From assembly GCA_964489645.1 (NCBI GenBank), contig CAZAZT010000004.1, positions 4,185-68,184 on the forward strand: a stretch of 64,000 nucleotides of DNA, written 5' to 3'. This DNA is from JBEEPE01 sp964489645 (GTDB lineage: Bacteria > Verrucomicrobiota > Verrucomicrobiia > Chthoniobacterales > Chthoniobacteraceae). Made by a program: the position numbers and the translations under genes. This document shows positions 17,803 through 27,192 of the stretch, in pieces. The notes beneath the pieces are model-generated. The model ran no database searches. It was not told where the DNA came from and worked only from the letters and a program-made list of their open reading frames with translations. Within the stretch, counting starts at the first letter, position 1. The number at the start of each line of letters is the position of its first letter.

Positions 17803-17805
17803 TGC

Positions 17806-19062
17806 CTAGCGAGGGCTGGGGATGCTGATGTCAAGCAGTGATCGGATCAAGTTTGCGACATCGCGTTGGTGACAAGGTATTTCTGATGGTTCGCGTACGC
17901 TGGAGCCCATGATGATGGCTCCGTCGAGCGGGTCGGAGGCTAGCAGGCCATGGCTACCCCTCACGAGGGTGTCGTCCAGAGGGCAGGGATCGAGGATGTA
18001 GCGCATCCCAAGCTTTTTGCGAAGGAGGGCTATCGCGGCTCTGAATCGGCCGCCCTTTGGATCGAAGAACAGTTCCCGAGGGTCGTATCCTGGTTTCCGG
18101 TGGATCTCGACGGATCGAGCGAAGTCGGGCTTCAGGCAATCCTCCTGCCAGTAATCGAAAGCAAACCAGCTGCGCGGCTCGGAAAGCAAGATGACCTCTC
18201 CGCTGCGCGGATGATCAAGACCGAGTGAGGCTCGCTCTCTCCCAGCGAACACGGATTGGACCCCGTTGAGCGAGCGCAGGATATCGACGACCGACGGCAC
18301 ATCGTGCGGGTGTTTGACGTAGACGTGTGCGAGTTGGTGGTCACAGACCGCGAAGGCGCGAGACGTTCCTGTGTCGATCAGTTCTCCTGCGGCATTCGTG
18401 GTGACCTGGAGGAGGCCGGATTCGCGAAGTGCTCGGTTCGGGTAACACGCTCTGTCCACATCCGAGATGCCGTATTCACTGACAATCAGTGTGTTATGTT
18501 TGGTGTTTGCCAGCCCGTCCAAAATGATCCCGACACACCGGTCGATCTCCGCGAGATTGCTGGCGAGGTGCGGGCCTGTGGCCCCGAAGCGTTGGAGATC
18601 GTAGTCGAGGTGAGGCAGGTAACATAGGGCAAGGTCGGGTGATGTGGCGTTGAAGGCGGTGACAAAGCTTTCGGCGATCCAGCGGGTACTGGCGTGATTC
18701 GCGGTGGGGCCCCAAAAGTTGAACAGGGGGAAAGTCCCATGTTTCGTGGCGATCAGATGTTTAAGATGCGGTGGAGCTGCATAGAAATCAGGACTTTTTG
18801 CGCCGTCATGGTGGTACACAGGACGCGGCGTGACGGTCCAATCGGTTGAGGTGTTCATCGCGTACCACCAGAAGTGTTTGAGCACTTTGAGGTTTGTGTT
18901 CGCCCAGAGCATGGGTGCTTGTACGAGCGATTCGCTTTGCCGCCAGAAAAGGATCTCGTTGAGGTCTCGAAAAAACCATCCGTTCCCCACGATCCCGTGA
19001 CCTGAGGGATCGACTCCGGTCAGCATGGTCGTTTGAGAGGAGGTTGTGACTGCCGGAAGAGT
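17806..19062 (-). CDS. Type I phosphodiesterase / nucleotide pyrophosphatase-like protein, 5' end lost in gap
   Basis: 419 codons are visible from the gap edge to the stop at 17806. The alkaline-phosphatase-superfamily pattern is clear: a nucleophile region LPAVTTSSQTTMLTGVDPSG HGIVGN (Thr in the TTSS segment), a metal site CYLPHLDYDLQRFG, and TLIVSEYGISDV, followed by HVYVKHP and a C-terminal RGSHGLLASDPLDGAIIMG. These are the positions of the metal-binding Asp/His residues of the NPP family. No signal peptide can be judged because about 35-40 N-terminal residues, including the first metal Asp, lie in the gap. The substrate is unknown; it hydrolyses a phosphodiester or phosphate ester if active. 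It is divergent from mraZ across the gap. Confidence 0.87.
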   Translation of the reverse strand, partial: TLPAVTTSSQTTMLTGVDPSGHGIVGNGWFFRDLNEILFWRQSESLVQAPMLWANTNLKVLKHFWWYAMNTSTDWTVTPRPVYHHDGAKSPDFYAAPPHLKHLIATKHGTFPLFNFWGPTANHASTRWIAESFVTAFNATSPDLALCYLPHLDYDLQRFGATGPHLASNLAEIDRCVGIILDGLANTKHNTLIVSEYGISDVDRACYPNRALRESGLLQVTTNAAGELIDTGTSRAFAVCDHQLAHVYVKHPHDVPSVVDILRSLNGVQSVFAGRERASLGLDHPRSGEVILLSEPRSWFAFDYWQEDCLKPDFARSVEIHRKPGYDPRELFFDPKGGRFRAAIALLRKKLGMRYILDPCPLDDTLVRGSHGLLASDPLDGAIIMGSSVREPSEIPCHQRDVANLIRSLLDISIPSPR

Positions 19063-19162
19063 NNNNNNNNNNNNNNNNNNNNNNNNNNNNNNNNNNNNNN
19101 NNNNNNNNNNNNNNNNNNNNNNNNNNNNNNNNNNNNNNNNNNNNNNNNNNNNNNNNNNNNNN
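19063..19162. other. Scaffold gap, 100 N, hides dcw promoter and two gene starts
   Basis: Exactly 100 N between the 5' ends of a leftward phosphodiesterase gene and rightward mraZ. About 35-40 codons of the former, about 11 of the latter and the divergent intergenic region are missing, which cannot fit in 100 bp, so the true gap is larger. Confidence 0.95.
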
Positions 19163-19570
19163 CTGGACCCTAAGAAGCGGATCACCATCCCCGCTTCATG
19201 GCGTCGTGCGGAGGGAGGAGGCGACGAGGTTTATTTGATGGAGGGGCAATCAGGGAACTTTTTGAAAGCGATGCCCCCGGAGAAATTCACCCAGGTGGCG
19301 GAGATGTTGTCGCAACAGCCGGGGATTGCGCCTCGTGATCGGGCGATCTTTTTGCGGCACTTCTATTCGAAGGCGATCCGAGGGGTTGTGGACAAGGCTG
19401 GGCGGTTGGTTCTTCCGGAAGCGATGGTCCGCAAGGTTGGGCTTGAAGGGGACGTTGTCCTGATTGGAGCGCACGACACCTTCGAGGTTTGGAGTCCTGC
19501 GGAATGGCAGAATGCATGTGCGGTGGAGGCTCCGGTGGTGTCGAGGGTGGCTGACCTATTGGGACTATGA
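19163..19570 (+). CDS. mraZ: MraZ transcriptional regulator, N-terminus in gap
   Basis: 135 residues are visible, starting at the gap as LDPKKRITIPASWRR, the first AbrB-like half; about 11 residues are missing. The second half, VVDKAGRLVLPEAMVRKVGL, repeats the same SpoVT/AbrB-type fold. MraZ is a ring-forming DNA-binding protein that represses the dcw operon by binding repeats upstream of its own gene; those operator repeats would be inside the gap. The stop overlaps the rsmH start by 4 bp (ATGA, 19567-19570), as usual for mraZ-rsmH pairs. Confidence 0.95.
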   Translation: MDPKKRITIPASWRRAEGGGDEVYLMEGQSGNFLKAMPPEKFTQVAEMLSQQPGIAPRDRAIFLRHFYSKAIRGVVDKAGRLVLPEAMVRKVGLEGDVVLIGAHDTFEVWSPAEWQNACAVEAPVVSRVADLLGL

Positions 19571-20898
19571 GCACTTCAACATTGCCCCTCTCAATGGCGA
19601 AAGGCTGGAGCGCGGATGCTCGGTGGAGTTTGACGCCTGCGGCGGCAGACCTTCTCCGGGAGCAGGATTTGAAGCCGGCGGGTGCGGCGTTTCCTGTCGT
19701 CAAACTGACGGAGGATCAAACCTGTGTCGCGGAGGTGCGCTCGAGTGGGTCAACTCCGAGAAGGATTGGTCTGCGGGCGATGATGGGGCGACGTGTTTCT
19801 CGGATGCAGAAAACGGGTGCTCGGCATGCGTCGTCGGTGAACGGCGCGGGATCCGAGCGTGAGACGAGCGCCAACGAACGGTCGGCTGGAGCGCAGACCG
19901 ACGTTTTGGGTGGTGCGGATCTTGAACGGTTCGCTGTTGACTATCACAAACCGGTTTTACCTCGCGAAGTGTTCGGGTGTTTTCATCCGGTGGAGAAACG
20001 ATGGTTTTTGGACATGACGCTTGGGGGCGCTGGACATGCCGAGATGTTGTTGGCGGCTGGCGCTTGCGTGGTGGGCATCGATCAAGATGCGGAGGCGTTG
20101 GTCCATGCTGAAAGACGGTTGGCCCCTTACGGGCGACGCTTCCGACCGGTGCACGGTTCGTTTGCGGGGGCGGTGGAACTTTTAGAACAAGCGAGAGGAG
20201 TTGTCGGCAATCAGGATGTGCCGGAGAAGTTCGATGGGATCCTGATGGATTTGGGGGTTTCGTCTCATCAGCTTGATGCTCCGGAGAGGGGCTTTTCCTT
20301 TTTGAGAGAGGGGCCGCTGGACATGCGGATGGATTCTCGAGCGGGTGTGGATGCCGCGTTCGTGGTGAACACCTATGAGGAGGGCGAGTTGATCCGGGTG
20401 TTTCGTGAGTACGGCGAGGAGCCGGCTGCTCGTCGGATCGCTCGAATGATTATTGACCGGCGGGCAAGGGCATTGTTCCAGACCACTTCGGAGTTGGCCG
20501 CTGCGATTGAAGAGGTCGTGCCGCGTCGTGGACGGGTTCATCCTGCGACGCGTGTGTTCCAGGCGATTCGCATGGAGGTGAATCAGGAGTTGGATGTTTT
20601 GCGGCGAGGTTTGGATGCCGCGCTCAAGTTGCTCGCGCCTGGGGGGAGGCTGGCGGTCATCTCGTTCCACTCGTTGGAGGATCGCCTCGTGAAACAGTTC
20701 ATGCGGCACGGAAGCACAGCGGAGATCGATCGACCCGAATGGCCGGCGCCGAGGGCAAATCCAGATCATGTGTTCGTTCGTGGCGGCGGCCGGCATCAGG
20801 AGGCGCGCGAGGATGAGGTGACATGGAATCCCCGGAGTCGCAGCGCGAAGTTGAGGTGTGTGGAGCGCCTCGCACAGAAACCTTTCATCCAGAGTTGA
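19567..20898 (+). CDS. rsmH: 16S rRNA m4C1402 methyltransferase RsmH with N-terminal extension
   Basis: 443 residues; the family is normally about 300-320. The conserved enzyme begins only at residue 125 (DYHKPVLPREVFGCF). SAM-binding and catalytic motifs follow: FLDMTLGGAGHAEMLL, GIDQDAEAL, DGILMDLGVSSHQLDAPERG, DMRMD, and the C-terminal RLAVISFHSLEDRLVKQF. It N4-methylates C1402 in the ribosomal P site. The 124-residue extension is in frame without a stop from the ATG that overlaps the mraZ stop. Its first part (TPAAADLLREQDL ... KLTEDQ) looks folded; the second part (Arg, Ser and Ala rich) looks disordered. A later start cannot be excluded, but none has an obvious ribosome binding site. 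Confidence 0.94.
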   Translation: MSTSTLPLSMAKGWSADARWSLTPAAADLLREQDLKPAGAAFPVVKLTEDQTCVAEVRSSGSTPRRIGLRAMMGRRVSRMQKTGARHASSVNGAGSERETSANERSAGAQTDVLGGADLERFAVDYHKPVLPREVFGCFHPVEKRWFLDMTLGGAGHAEMLLAAGACVVGIDQDAEALVHAERRLAPYGRRFRPVHGSFAGAVELLEQARGVVGNQDVPEKFDGILMDLGVSSHQLDAPERGFSFLREGPLDMRMDSRAGVDAAFVVNTYEEGELIRVFREYGEEPAARRIARMIIDRRARALFQTTSELAAAIEEVVPRRGRVHPATRVFQAIRMEVNQELDVLRRGLDAALKLLAPGGRLAVISFHSLEDRLVKQFMRHGSTAEIDRPEWPAPRANPDHVFVRGGGRHQEAREDEVTWNPRSRSAKLRCVERLAQKPFIQS

Positions 20899-20916
20899 AC
20901 CCAGCACCCACCCCGT

Positions 20917-21273
20917 ATGCTTTCCAATCGAACAAAAGCAGCAGTTTACATCCGACCAGCGCAGATCACCGCATGTCTTGCACTGATGGCAGCGTTGGCC
21001 GTGATGAGCGTTTACTACGTGAGTTCACGCAATCGTGTCCACTTGGCTGGAGCAAAGATCAAAGCCTTGGAGAACAAGATCCGAGAGGTGGAGTTCCAAG
21101 ATGAAGCCGTTCGATCAAGGATCGCAAGGTTGACCTCACACGAGGCATTGCGTCGGCGTCAAAACGCTGGTGCAGCAGCATTTGCTGGGTTGGTTCCGAT
21201 CTCAGAGCAGGCGGTGGTTCGGATCCAAGGAGCCGCTGATGGAGAGAAGGAGTCGGTCGCGTCGGTTCAGTGA
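20917..21273 (+). CDS. ftsL: FtsL-like single-pass divisome protein
   Basis: 118 residues, placed between rsmH and ftsI exactly where ftsL sits in other dcw clusters. It has a short cytoplasmic start, one membrane segment (ITACLALMAALAVMSVYYV, about residues 17-37), then a charged leucine-zipper-like helix (RVHLAGAKIKALENKIREVE) and a low-complexity end. Sequence identity to known FtsL is weak, as is normal for this family, so the call rests on position and topology. It would form the FtsQLB-type subcomplex that activates FtsWI. Starts 18 bp after rsmH. Confidence 0.78.
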   Translation: MLSNRTKAAVYIRPAQITACLALMAALAVMSVYYVSSRNRVHLAGAKIKALENKIREVEFQDEAVRSRIARLTSHEALRRRQNAGAAAFAGLVPISEQAVVRIQGAADGEKESVASVQ

Positions 21274-21318
21274 ATGGTTAGGTAAAGATTCCTGACGAGA
21301 CGGAAAAAGCATTCGACG

Positions 21319-23157
21319 ATGACCATTCCCGGCACCAATCGAGCATTCATCTTGATCGCGACTTTCGCGGTCGCGTTCTCGATCGTGTCGTGGCGGCTGA
21401 TCTACGTCCAAGTGGAGCAGCATGATAAGTGGGCGATGAAGGCGGCTGAGAAGCATGCGTACAAGAGGGTGATCCCTGCGCGCAGAGGCTTGATCCTTGA
21501 TCGAAATGGGGTGGTCTTGGCCCAGAACGAACCGGTGAAAACGGTGGTGGTAGATGGGACACTCGTTCGCGAGGGGCAGCGGGAACGGGTGGCATCCATC
21601 CTCTCGAAGCATCTTGCGATGTCATCGGAGTTGGTGCTCGAAAAGCTTGGGCGTCGGGTCAAAGGGGCGGAGGGAGAGGACCGAGCGGCCCCCTACATCG
21701 TGATCAAGAAAGAGGTTTCGGAGAAGGATGCCGCGGCGATCCGGGAGGATGTGATGGCGGCTTCCATTCGAGGTATCTCTTTCGAGCAGGACTATTTGCG
21801 CGTTTATCCAAATGGCGAGATGGGGTGTCATCTGGTCGGCTTCGTCAACCGGCAAGGGCAGGGCATGGATGGGATCGAGAGGCAGTTCGAAGGGTTCCTT
21901 CGTGGATTTGATGGTGTGCGGTACTCGAAAAAGGATCGGCAGGGGCGGGAGTTGTTGATGTTCAGGAACATGGAACGTCCTCCTCGGGATGGTGCGACGG
22001 TGCGTTTGACGATGGATCTGAATATCCAGGATATCGTTGAGGACGAGCTGAACGACGCGGTGAAGCAGTATCGTCCGCGTACGGCGATCGCGGTGGTGAT
22101 GCGTCCGGAGACTGGGGAAATCCTCGCATTGGCGAATCGCCCGCACTTCAACCTGAACCAGCGGGAAGGTGTGGAGATGGAGAACAAGCGGAATCGGGCG
22201 ATCATGGACATGGTGGAGCCGGGTTCGACCTTCAAGCTGGTGACCGCTGCAGCTGCATTGAACAAGGGGTTGGTCACACCTGAATCCTACGTTTTCTGTC
22301 ACCATGGGGCGTTCCCCTTCGGAGGGGCGGTTTTGCACGATCACCACGGCTATGGAGATCTGACGGTGAAAGATATCATTGTCAAATCGAGCAACATCGG
22401 GACGGCAAAGCTTGGGCTGAAGGTTGGCGAGCAGGGGTTGTACGAGTATGTGCGGCGCTTCGGGTTTGGTGCGCCTACTGGCATCGCTTTGCCGGGTGAG
22501 GCGAAGGGAATCGTGCATCCGCCGGAGCACTGGTCGAAAATCTCAATTACCCGTATCCCGATGGGGCACGAGGTGGGGGCTACGCCGCTACAGGTCATCA
22601 ACGCACTTTCGACGGTCGCGAATGGTGGCCGGATGATGACGCCGCAGATCGTTCTCGATGTGGCTGGTGAGGGCGGCGAGGTGCTTTCCAAGTCGGATCC
22701 GTTGGTGGTGCGAGACGTGGTGCCGAAAGCGGTCTGCGGGAAGTTGACGTCCGCTTTGATGGAAGTGGTCAGCAAGGTAGGGACAGCAGAGAAGGCTCAT
22801 ATCCCCGGGTTTCAAGTGGCTGGCAAAACGGGAACTGCACAACGACCCGGCAAAGGGGGATATGAGAAGGGGAAGTACGTGGTGTCGTTCGCGGGATTCT
22901 TCCCTGCGCAAAAACCTGAACTGGCGATCCTCGTGCTGTTGGACGACGCAAAAGTCGCCTCGAACTTGAATTATGGGGGGCAGGTGGCGGCGCCGATCTT
23001 TTCGCGGATTGGGACACGGGTGGCGACCTATCTGGGCTTGGAGCCGTCGCCGGAGTTCATGAAGGTCTTGAATCCGCTGAAGCCGATGGCATCCGCAGGA
23101 CATCCTGCATCGATTGCGGCCCTATCCGCATCGTCCAAGGAAAGGAGTCATCGATGA
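21319..23157 (+). CDS. ftsI: Septal peptidoglycan transpeptidase FtsI (class B PBP)
   Basis: 612 residues. A membrane anchor (FILIATFAVAFSIVSWRLIYV) is followed by the PBP dimer domain (RGLILDRNGVVLAQNEP; FVNRQGQGMDGIERQFEGFL) and the transpeptidase domain with all three active-site motifs: EPGSTFK (nucleophile Ser, Lys), KSSN (SxN) and AGKTGTAQR (KTG). It crosslinks septal peptidoglycan in the periplasm together with FtsW. No C-terminal PASTA domain is present. The stop overlaps the murE start by 4 bp (ATGA at 23154), so translation is probably coupled. Confidence 0.96.
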   Translation: MTIPGTNRAFILIATFAVAFSIVSWRLIYVQVEQHDKWAMKAAEKHAYKRVIPARRGLILDRNGVVLAQNEPVKTVVVDGTLVREGQRERVASILSKHLAMSSELVLEKLGRRVKGAEGEDRAAPYIVIKKEVSEKDAAAIREDVMAASIRGISFEQDYLRVYPNGEMGCHLVGFVNRQGQGMDGIERQFEGFLRGFDGVRYSKKDRQGRELLMFRNMERPPRDGATVRLTMDLNIQDIVEDELNDAVKQYRPRTAIAVVMRPETGEILALANRPHFNLNQREGVEMENKRNRAIMDMVEPGSTFKLVTAAAALNKGLVTPESYVFCHHGAFPFGGAVLHDHHGYGDLTVKDIIVKSSNIGTAKLGLKVGEQGLYEYVRRFGFGAPTGIALPGEAKGIVHPPEHWSKISITRIPMGHEVGATPLQVINALSTVANGGRMMTPQIVLDVAGEGGEVLSKSDPLVVRDVVPKAVCGKLTSALMEVVSKVGTAEKAHIPGFQVAGKTGTAQRPGKGGYEKGKYVVSFAGFFPAQKPELAILVLLDDAKVASNLNYGGQVAAPIFSRIGTRVATYLGLEPSPEFMKVLNPLKPMASAGHPASIAALSASSKERSHR

Positions 23158-24686
23158 GGTTGGCAAAGTTGTTGGGTCTTGCGCTGGGAGATGAGCGCGA
23201 TGACCGCGAGATCACCGGTCTGACATGCGATTCGCGAGATGTTGCGAGTGGGTCGCTCTTCGCCGCTCTTGATGGGAGTCGTGCGAAGGGAGCGCATTAC
23301 GTTGGAGAGGCGCTTCGGAAAGGAGCGGTTGCGATCATTTGCAGCAAGGCGGATGAGAGCGAGGTCCGAGACGTGGTAGTGCAACAGGGAACGGGCGCCG
23401 TTGTGGTGGCGTGTGACAATCCTCGACGTGAATATGCGCGAGCGATCCGAGGGTTCTACGGGGATCCCGCGGCGAGCTTGGATGTGATTGGTGTCACGGG
23501 AACGAATGGGAAGACCACCACCACGTGGATCATCAAGCATCTATGTGATAGCATCTTAAAGCGATGTGGTTTGATGGGGACGGTGCGGTATGACACGGGT
23601 GCCGGAGTGGTTGTCGCTGAGAGAACGACGCCGGATGCGGTACGCGCGGTCGAGATGCTTTCAGAGATGAGGGACAACGGATGCCGCGCTGCATCCATGG
23701 AGGTCAGTTCGCACGCAATCCATCAGGATCGAGTTGAAGGGATCCGGTATGCGGTGGGAGTTTTCACCAACCTGACGCAGGACCATTTGGATTACCACGG
23801 TGACATGGAATCCTATTTCGAGGCGAAGGCGTCTTGGTTTTTGGATGAGACGCGATACAGCCGGCCTCGGATTGCAGTGGTGAATGTTGGGGATCCTTAC
23901 GGGCAAAGGTTGGCAGGGATGCTTCGCGCTGCGGGAAGGAAGGTTGTGACGTTCGGTGGATCCTATGGATCAGATTACTACGCGAGCATTCCGCAGCTGC
24001 GGGTGAGCGGTACACAGTTCGAGTTGAGTGCGGAAAAGAAGACCTTTTTGGTGAGGACGCCTCTTTTGGGGCAGTTCAACGTCGAGAATGTTGTGGCTGC
24101 GATTGCAGCGGCGCGGGCGGTTGGGGTGGGGATTCGTGAGTCCTTGGATGCGTTGCAGACGCTTCCCTCCGTGCCGGGACGGATGGAGCAGACGGGTTTT
24201 CAAGGGGGATTCCGTGTGATCGTGGATTACGCGCATACGCCGGATGCGCTTCGGAAGGCGTTGGTGACGCTGAGAGCGCTTCAGCCCAAGCGGATCATCA
24301 CGGTGTTCGGGTGCGGAGGGAATCGCGACGCGATGAAGCGGCCTCAGATGGGGGCGGTTGCCGATGAGTATTCTGACCTTGTTGCCATCACTTCTGACAA
24401 TCCTCGGGACGAGGATCCTGCGGAGATTGCGCGGCAAATCCTTGCTGGGACGCGGGAGGACGAGCGGGTTCTTGTGGAACTGGATCGGAGGAAGGCGATC
24501 GAGTTGGCTTTGCGGAATGCGCGTCGAGGAGACATCGTCCTTGTGGCGGGGAAGGGGCATGAGACGACGCAGGAGGTCGCAGGTCGGGTGTCTGAGTTCA
24601 GCGATGCGACGGTGATTCGAGTTCTTTTGGCGGACTTGGCTGCCTCTCAGGGGCGTGCGAAGAGGAGAGAGGGGGTTTCGCGGTGA
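23154..24686 (+). CDS. murE: UDP-MurNAc-L-Ala-D-Glu:meso-diaminopimelate ligase
   Basis: 510 residues. The Mur-ligase ATP loop is GVTGTNGKTTTTWII, and the UDP-substrate motif is MEVSSHAIHQDRVEG. The C-terminal DNPRDEDP motif matches the DNPR signature that selects meso-diaminopimelate over lysine, so the cell wall should be A1-gamma meso-DAP type. Other Mur landmarks are NLTQDHLDYHG, DYAHTPDALRKAL and VLVAGKGHETTQEV. It adds the third residue of the stem peptide in the cytoplasm. It overlaps ftsI by 4 bp upstream and murF by 4 bp downstream. Confidence 0.97.
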   Translation: MRLAKLLGLALGDERDDREITGLTCDSRDVASGSLFAALDGSRAKGAHYVGEALRKGAVAIICSKADESEVRDVVVQQGTGAVVVACDNPRREYARAIRGFYGDPAASLDVIGVTGTNGKTTTTWIIKHLCDSILKRCGLMGTVRYDTGAGVVVAERTTPDAVRAVEMLSEMRDNGCRAASMEVSSHAIHQDRVEGIRYAVGVFTNLTQDHLDYHGDMESYFEAKASWFLDETRYSRPRIAVVNVGDPYGQRLAGMLRAAGRKVVTFGGSYGSDYYASIPQLRVSGTQFELSAEKKTFLVRTPLLGQFNVENVVAAIAAARAVGVGIRESLDALQTLPSVPGRMEQTGFQGGFRVIVDYAHTPDALRKALVTLRALQPKRIITVFGCGGNRDAMKRPQMGAVADEYSDLVAITSDNPRDEDPAEIARQILAGTREDERVLVELDRRKAIELALRNARRGDIVLVAGKGHETTQEVAGRVSEFSDATVIRVLLADLAASQGRAKRREGVSR

Positions 24687-26062
24687 GGAGGATTTCATTC
24701 GTGCAAGCGGCGACATGGATGGGAGCTCAATCCGTGGGGCATGAGGAACATTTTGAGGGCGGTGTTTTCACTGATTCTCGCAAGATCATCACGGGCGGTT
24801 TGTTCGTGGCATTGAAGGGAGATCGGTTCGACGGGCATTCCTATGTTGGCGATGTTCTGGAGGGAGGCGCCGCTGGGGCCGTTGTTTCTGCCGCGTGGTG
24901 GTCTGCGTCAGAACGGGTGGTTCCTGCGGGGAAAACCCTTTTGCTGGTGGAAGATCCGTTGACAGCGTTTCAGCGGTTGGCGGGAGGATATCGGGCGACG
25001 TTCGACATCCCGGTGATCGCTGTCACAGGTTCGAATGGGAAAACGAGCACGAAGGAGTTCGCTGCTGCTGCGCTCGGCGGAGTCGATGTGCTCTGGACGG
25101 AGGGGAACCTCAATAATCATATCGGCGTCCCGTTGACCTTGATGCGAATGGACGACGTGCATCGCGCTGCGGTGGTCGAGATGGGGATGAATCATGCCGG
25201 TGAACTGGCGCCGCTTGTTGCGATGGCAGCTCCCTCTTGCTCGATCATCACTTGCGTGGGTGTGGCGCATATCGAGCATTTGGGGAGCAGGGATGCGATT
25301 GCTGCGGAGAAGGTGGTGGTGGCAGAGGGATTGCCAGTGGGCGGTGTCGCGGTGCTCAATGCCGAGGACGATTATTTTGGGTGGATGCGTGATCGGTTGG
25401 AGCAGATGGGACGACGCGTGATCGGGGTGGGTGCTGATGCGGAGGTGGATTTTCGTGACTTCGAGGAAACGCATGTGGGTTCACGATGCGTCTTGCGGGG
25501 TTTTGGAGATGAAACGGGGCTCACGGTTCAGGTGCCTGGCCGGCACATGGCATTGAATGCTGCTCTGGCGGTGGTTGCTGCGGTGGTGAGTGGTGTTGAA
25601 ATGCGCGAGGCGGCACGTCGGGTTGAGTCTGTTCAAGCGGCGAAGGGAAGGCTTCGGGTGGTGCGCGTCGGCGAGGTGGAAGTGCTGGATGACACGTACA
25701 ATGCGAATCCAGATTCGATGGTCGCTGCATTGAAGGTTCTGGCATCACGGAAAGCCGATCGCCGGATCGCGGTGCTTGGTCGCATGGGCGAGTTAGGAGC
25801 GCATGCGCAGGATGGTCACACTCGCGTGGGGCGTGAGGCGGGCGCGGTCGGGGTGGAATGGCTTGTTGCGGTCGGGGGTGAAGAAGCGGGCTGGATTGCG
25901 TCGAGTGCGATCGAGGCGGGGGTGGCGCGGGTGGATCATTTTCCCAACACAACCATCGCGGCGGATGCGCTGCGAAGGGAACTGCGTTCGGGCGACACGC
26001 TCTTGGTGAAGGGTAGTCGCTCGGCGCACATGGAGGCCGTGATCACGGAGATCGCCTCATGA
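24683..26062 (+). CDS. murF: UDP-MurNAc-tripeptide:D-Ala-D-Ala ligase
   Basis: 459 residues from a GTG start at 24683 that overlaps the murE stop (GTGA). The ATP loop is VIAVTGSNGKTSTKEFAAAA. Further family motifs are TEGNLNNHIGVPLTLMRM, VEMGMNHAGELA, DDTYNANPDSMVAALKVL and VLGRMGELG. It adds D-Ala-D-Ala to the UDP-MurNAc-tripeptide, using the product of Ddl encoded further down the operon. The GTG start and overlap suggest coupled translation. The stop overlaps mraY by 4 bp. Confidence 0.97.
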   Translation: MRRISFVQAATWMGAQSVGHEEHFEGGVFTDSRKIITGGLFVALKGDRFDGHSYVGDVLEGGAAGAVVSAAWWSASERVVPAGKTLLLVEDPLTAFQRLAGGYRATFDIPVIAVTGSNGKTSTKEFAAAALGGVDVLWTEGNLNNHIGVPLTLMRMDDVHRAAVVEMGMNHAGELAPLVAMAAPSCSIITCVGVAHIEHLGSRDAIAAEKVVVAEGLPVGGVAVLNAEDDYFGWMRDRLEQMGRRVIGVGADAEVDFRDFEETHVGSRCVLRGFGDETGLTVQVPGRHMALNAALAVVAAVVSGVEMREAARRVESVQAAKGRLRVVRVGEVEVLDDTYNANPDSMVAALKVLASRKADRRIAVLGRMGELGAHAQDGHTRVGREAGAVGVEWLVAVGGEEAGWIASSAIEAGVARVDHFPNTTIAADALRRELRSGDTLLVKGSRSAHMEAVITEIAS

Positions 26063-27192
26063 TGTATTTCCTGCACGAGTTGTCGGAGGGATCCGGTATG
26101 GAGTGGATGAAGGCCTTGAACGTCTTCCAGTACATCTCATTCCGTGCGGTGGCAGCCGCATTTACCTCGTTCGTGTTGTCGTTGGCATTTGGACCGTGGG
26201 TTATCCGAAAACTGATCTCGCTCAAAATTGGGCAACCTGTCCGGACCGCGGAGGAGGTGAACAAGTTGTTTGAGTTGCACGGCAAGAAGGCGGGAACGCC
26301 GACCATGGGTGGCGTCCTGATCCATGGCGCGGTCATCGTGAGTTCGATCCTTTGGGCGCGTCCTGACAACTCTGCCGTTTGGCTGGTGCTTGCGGTGATT
26401 GTCGCGTGTGGGTTGTTGGGTTTTTGGGATGACTACCTGAAGGTGGCCAAAAAGAATGCGGCGGGCATCTCGGAGCGGGCGAAGCTGACGGGGCAGGGGT
26501 TAGTGGCGGTGATGGTGACAGCGTATTTCCTGATGAATCCGGCCACGGAGGTTCAATCCCGCGCGTTGTATGTTCCATTTCTCAAGGAGCCGTTGATCCA
26601 GAACATGGGTTGGTTTGCGGCGGTGTTCTTTGCGATGGTGATTGTGGGCACGTCCAACGCGGTGAACCTCACGGATGGCCTTGATGGATTGGCTTCAGGA
26701 TGCACCGCGACGACGGCATTTGCGTACGCGGTGTTCACTTATGCTGCGGGTAATGTCAAGATCGCGAGCTATTTGCAAATCCCGTATTTCTCGTTTGTCG
26801 GAGAGATCTCGATCATTTGTATGGCGATGGTCGGGGCGTCGGTGGGGTTCCTCTGGTTCAATGCGCATCCGGCACGGGTATTCATGGGCGACACCGGGTC
26901 GTTGGCGATCGGCGGTTTTCTTGGTGCGGTGGCCATCTGCTGTAAGCAAGAGCTGCTTTTGGTGTTGGTGGGAGGTGTCTTTGTTGTGGAAGCGACCTCG
27001 GTGTTGATCCAGAGAACTTGGTTCAAGATCACGAAGCGGATCTACGGGGAGGGGCGACGCGTGTTCATGATGTCGCCGATCCATCATCATTTCGAACTCA
27101 AGGGATGGGCGGAGAACACGGTCATTGTGCGATTCTGGATCGTGTCGTTTCTCTGCGCGCTGCTGGGACTTGCCACATTGAAACTTCGATGA
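26059..27192 (+). CDS. mraY: Phospho-MurNAc-pentapeptide translocase
   Basis: 377 residues, about ten hydrophobic membrane segments. It transfers phospho-MurNAc-pentapeptide to undecaprenyl phosphate to form lipid I at the inner membrane face. Signature motifs are GTPTMGGVLIH, LGFWDDYLKVAKKNAAGIS, NAVNLTDGLDGLASG (magnesium and catalytic Asp region), FMGDTGSLAIGG and the C-terminal MMSPIHHHFELKGW. It starts with ATGATG overlapping the murF stop and overlaps murD by 4 bp. Confidence 0.98.
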   Translation: MMYFLHELSEGSGMEWMKALNVFQYISFRAVAAAFTSFVLSLAFGPWVIRKLISLKIGQPVRTAEEVNKLFELHGKKAGTPTMGGVLIHGAVIVSSILWARPDNSAVWLVLAVIVACGLLGFWDDYLKVAKKNAAGISERAKLTGQGLVAVMVTAYFLMNPATEVQSRALYVPFLKEPLIQNMGWFAAVFFAMVIVGTSNAVNLTDGLDGLASGCTATTAFAYAVFTYAAGNVKIASYLQIPYFSFVGEISIICMAMVGASVGFLWFNAHPARVFMGDTGSLAIGGFLGAVAICCKQELLLVLVGGVFVVEATSVLIQRTWFKITKRIYGEGRRVFMMSPIHHHFELKGWAENTVIVRFWIVSFLCALLGLATLKLR

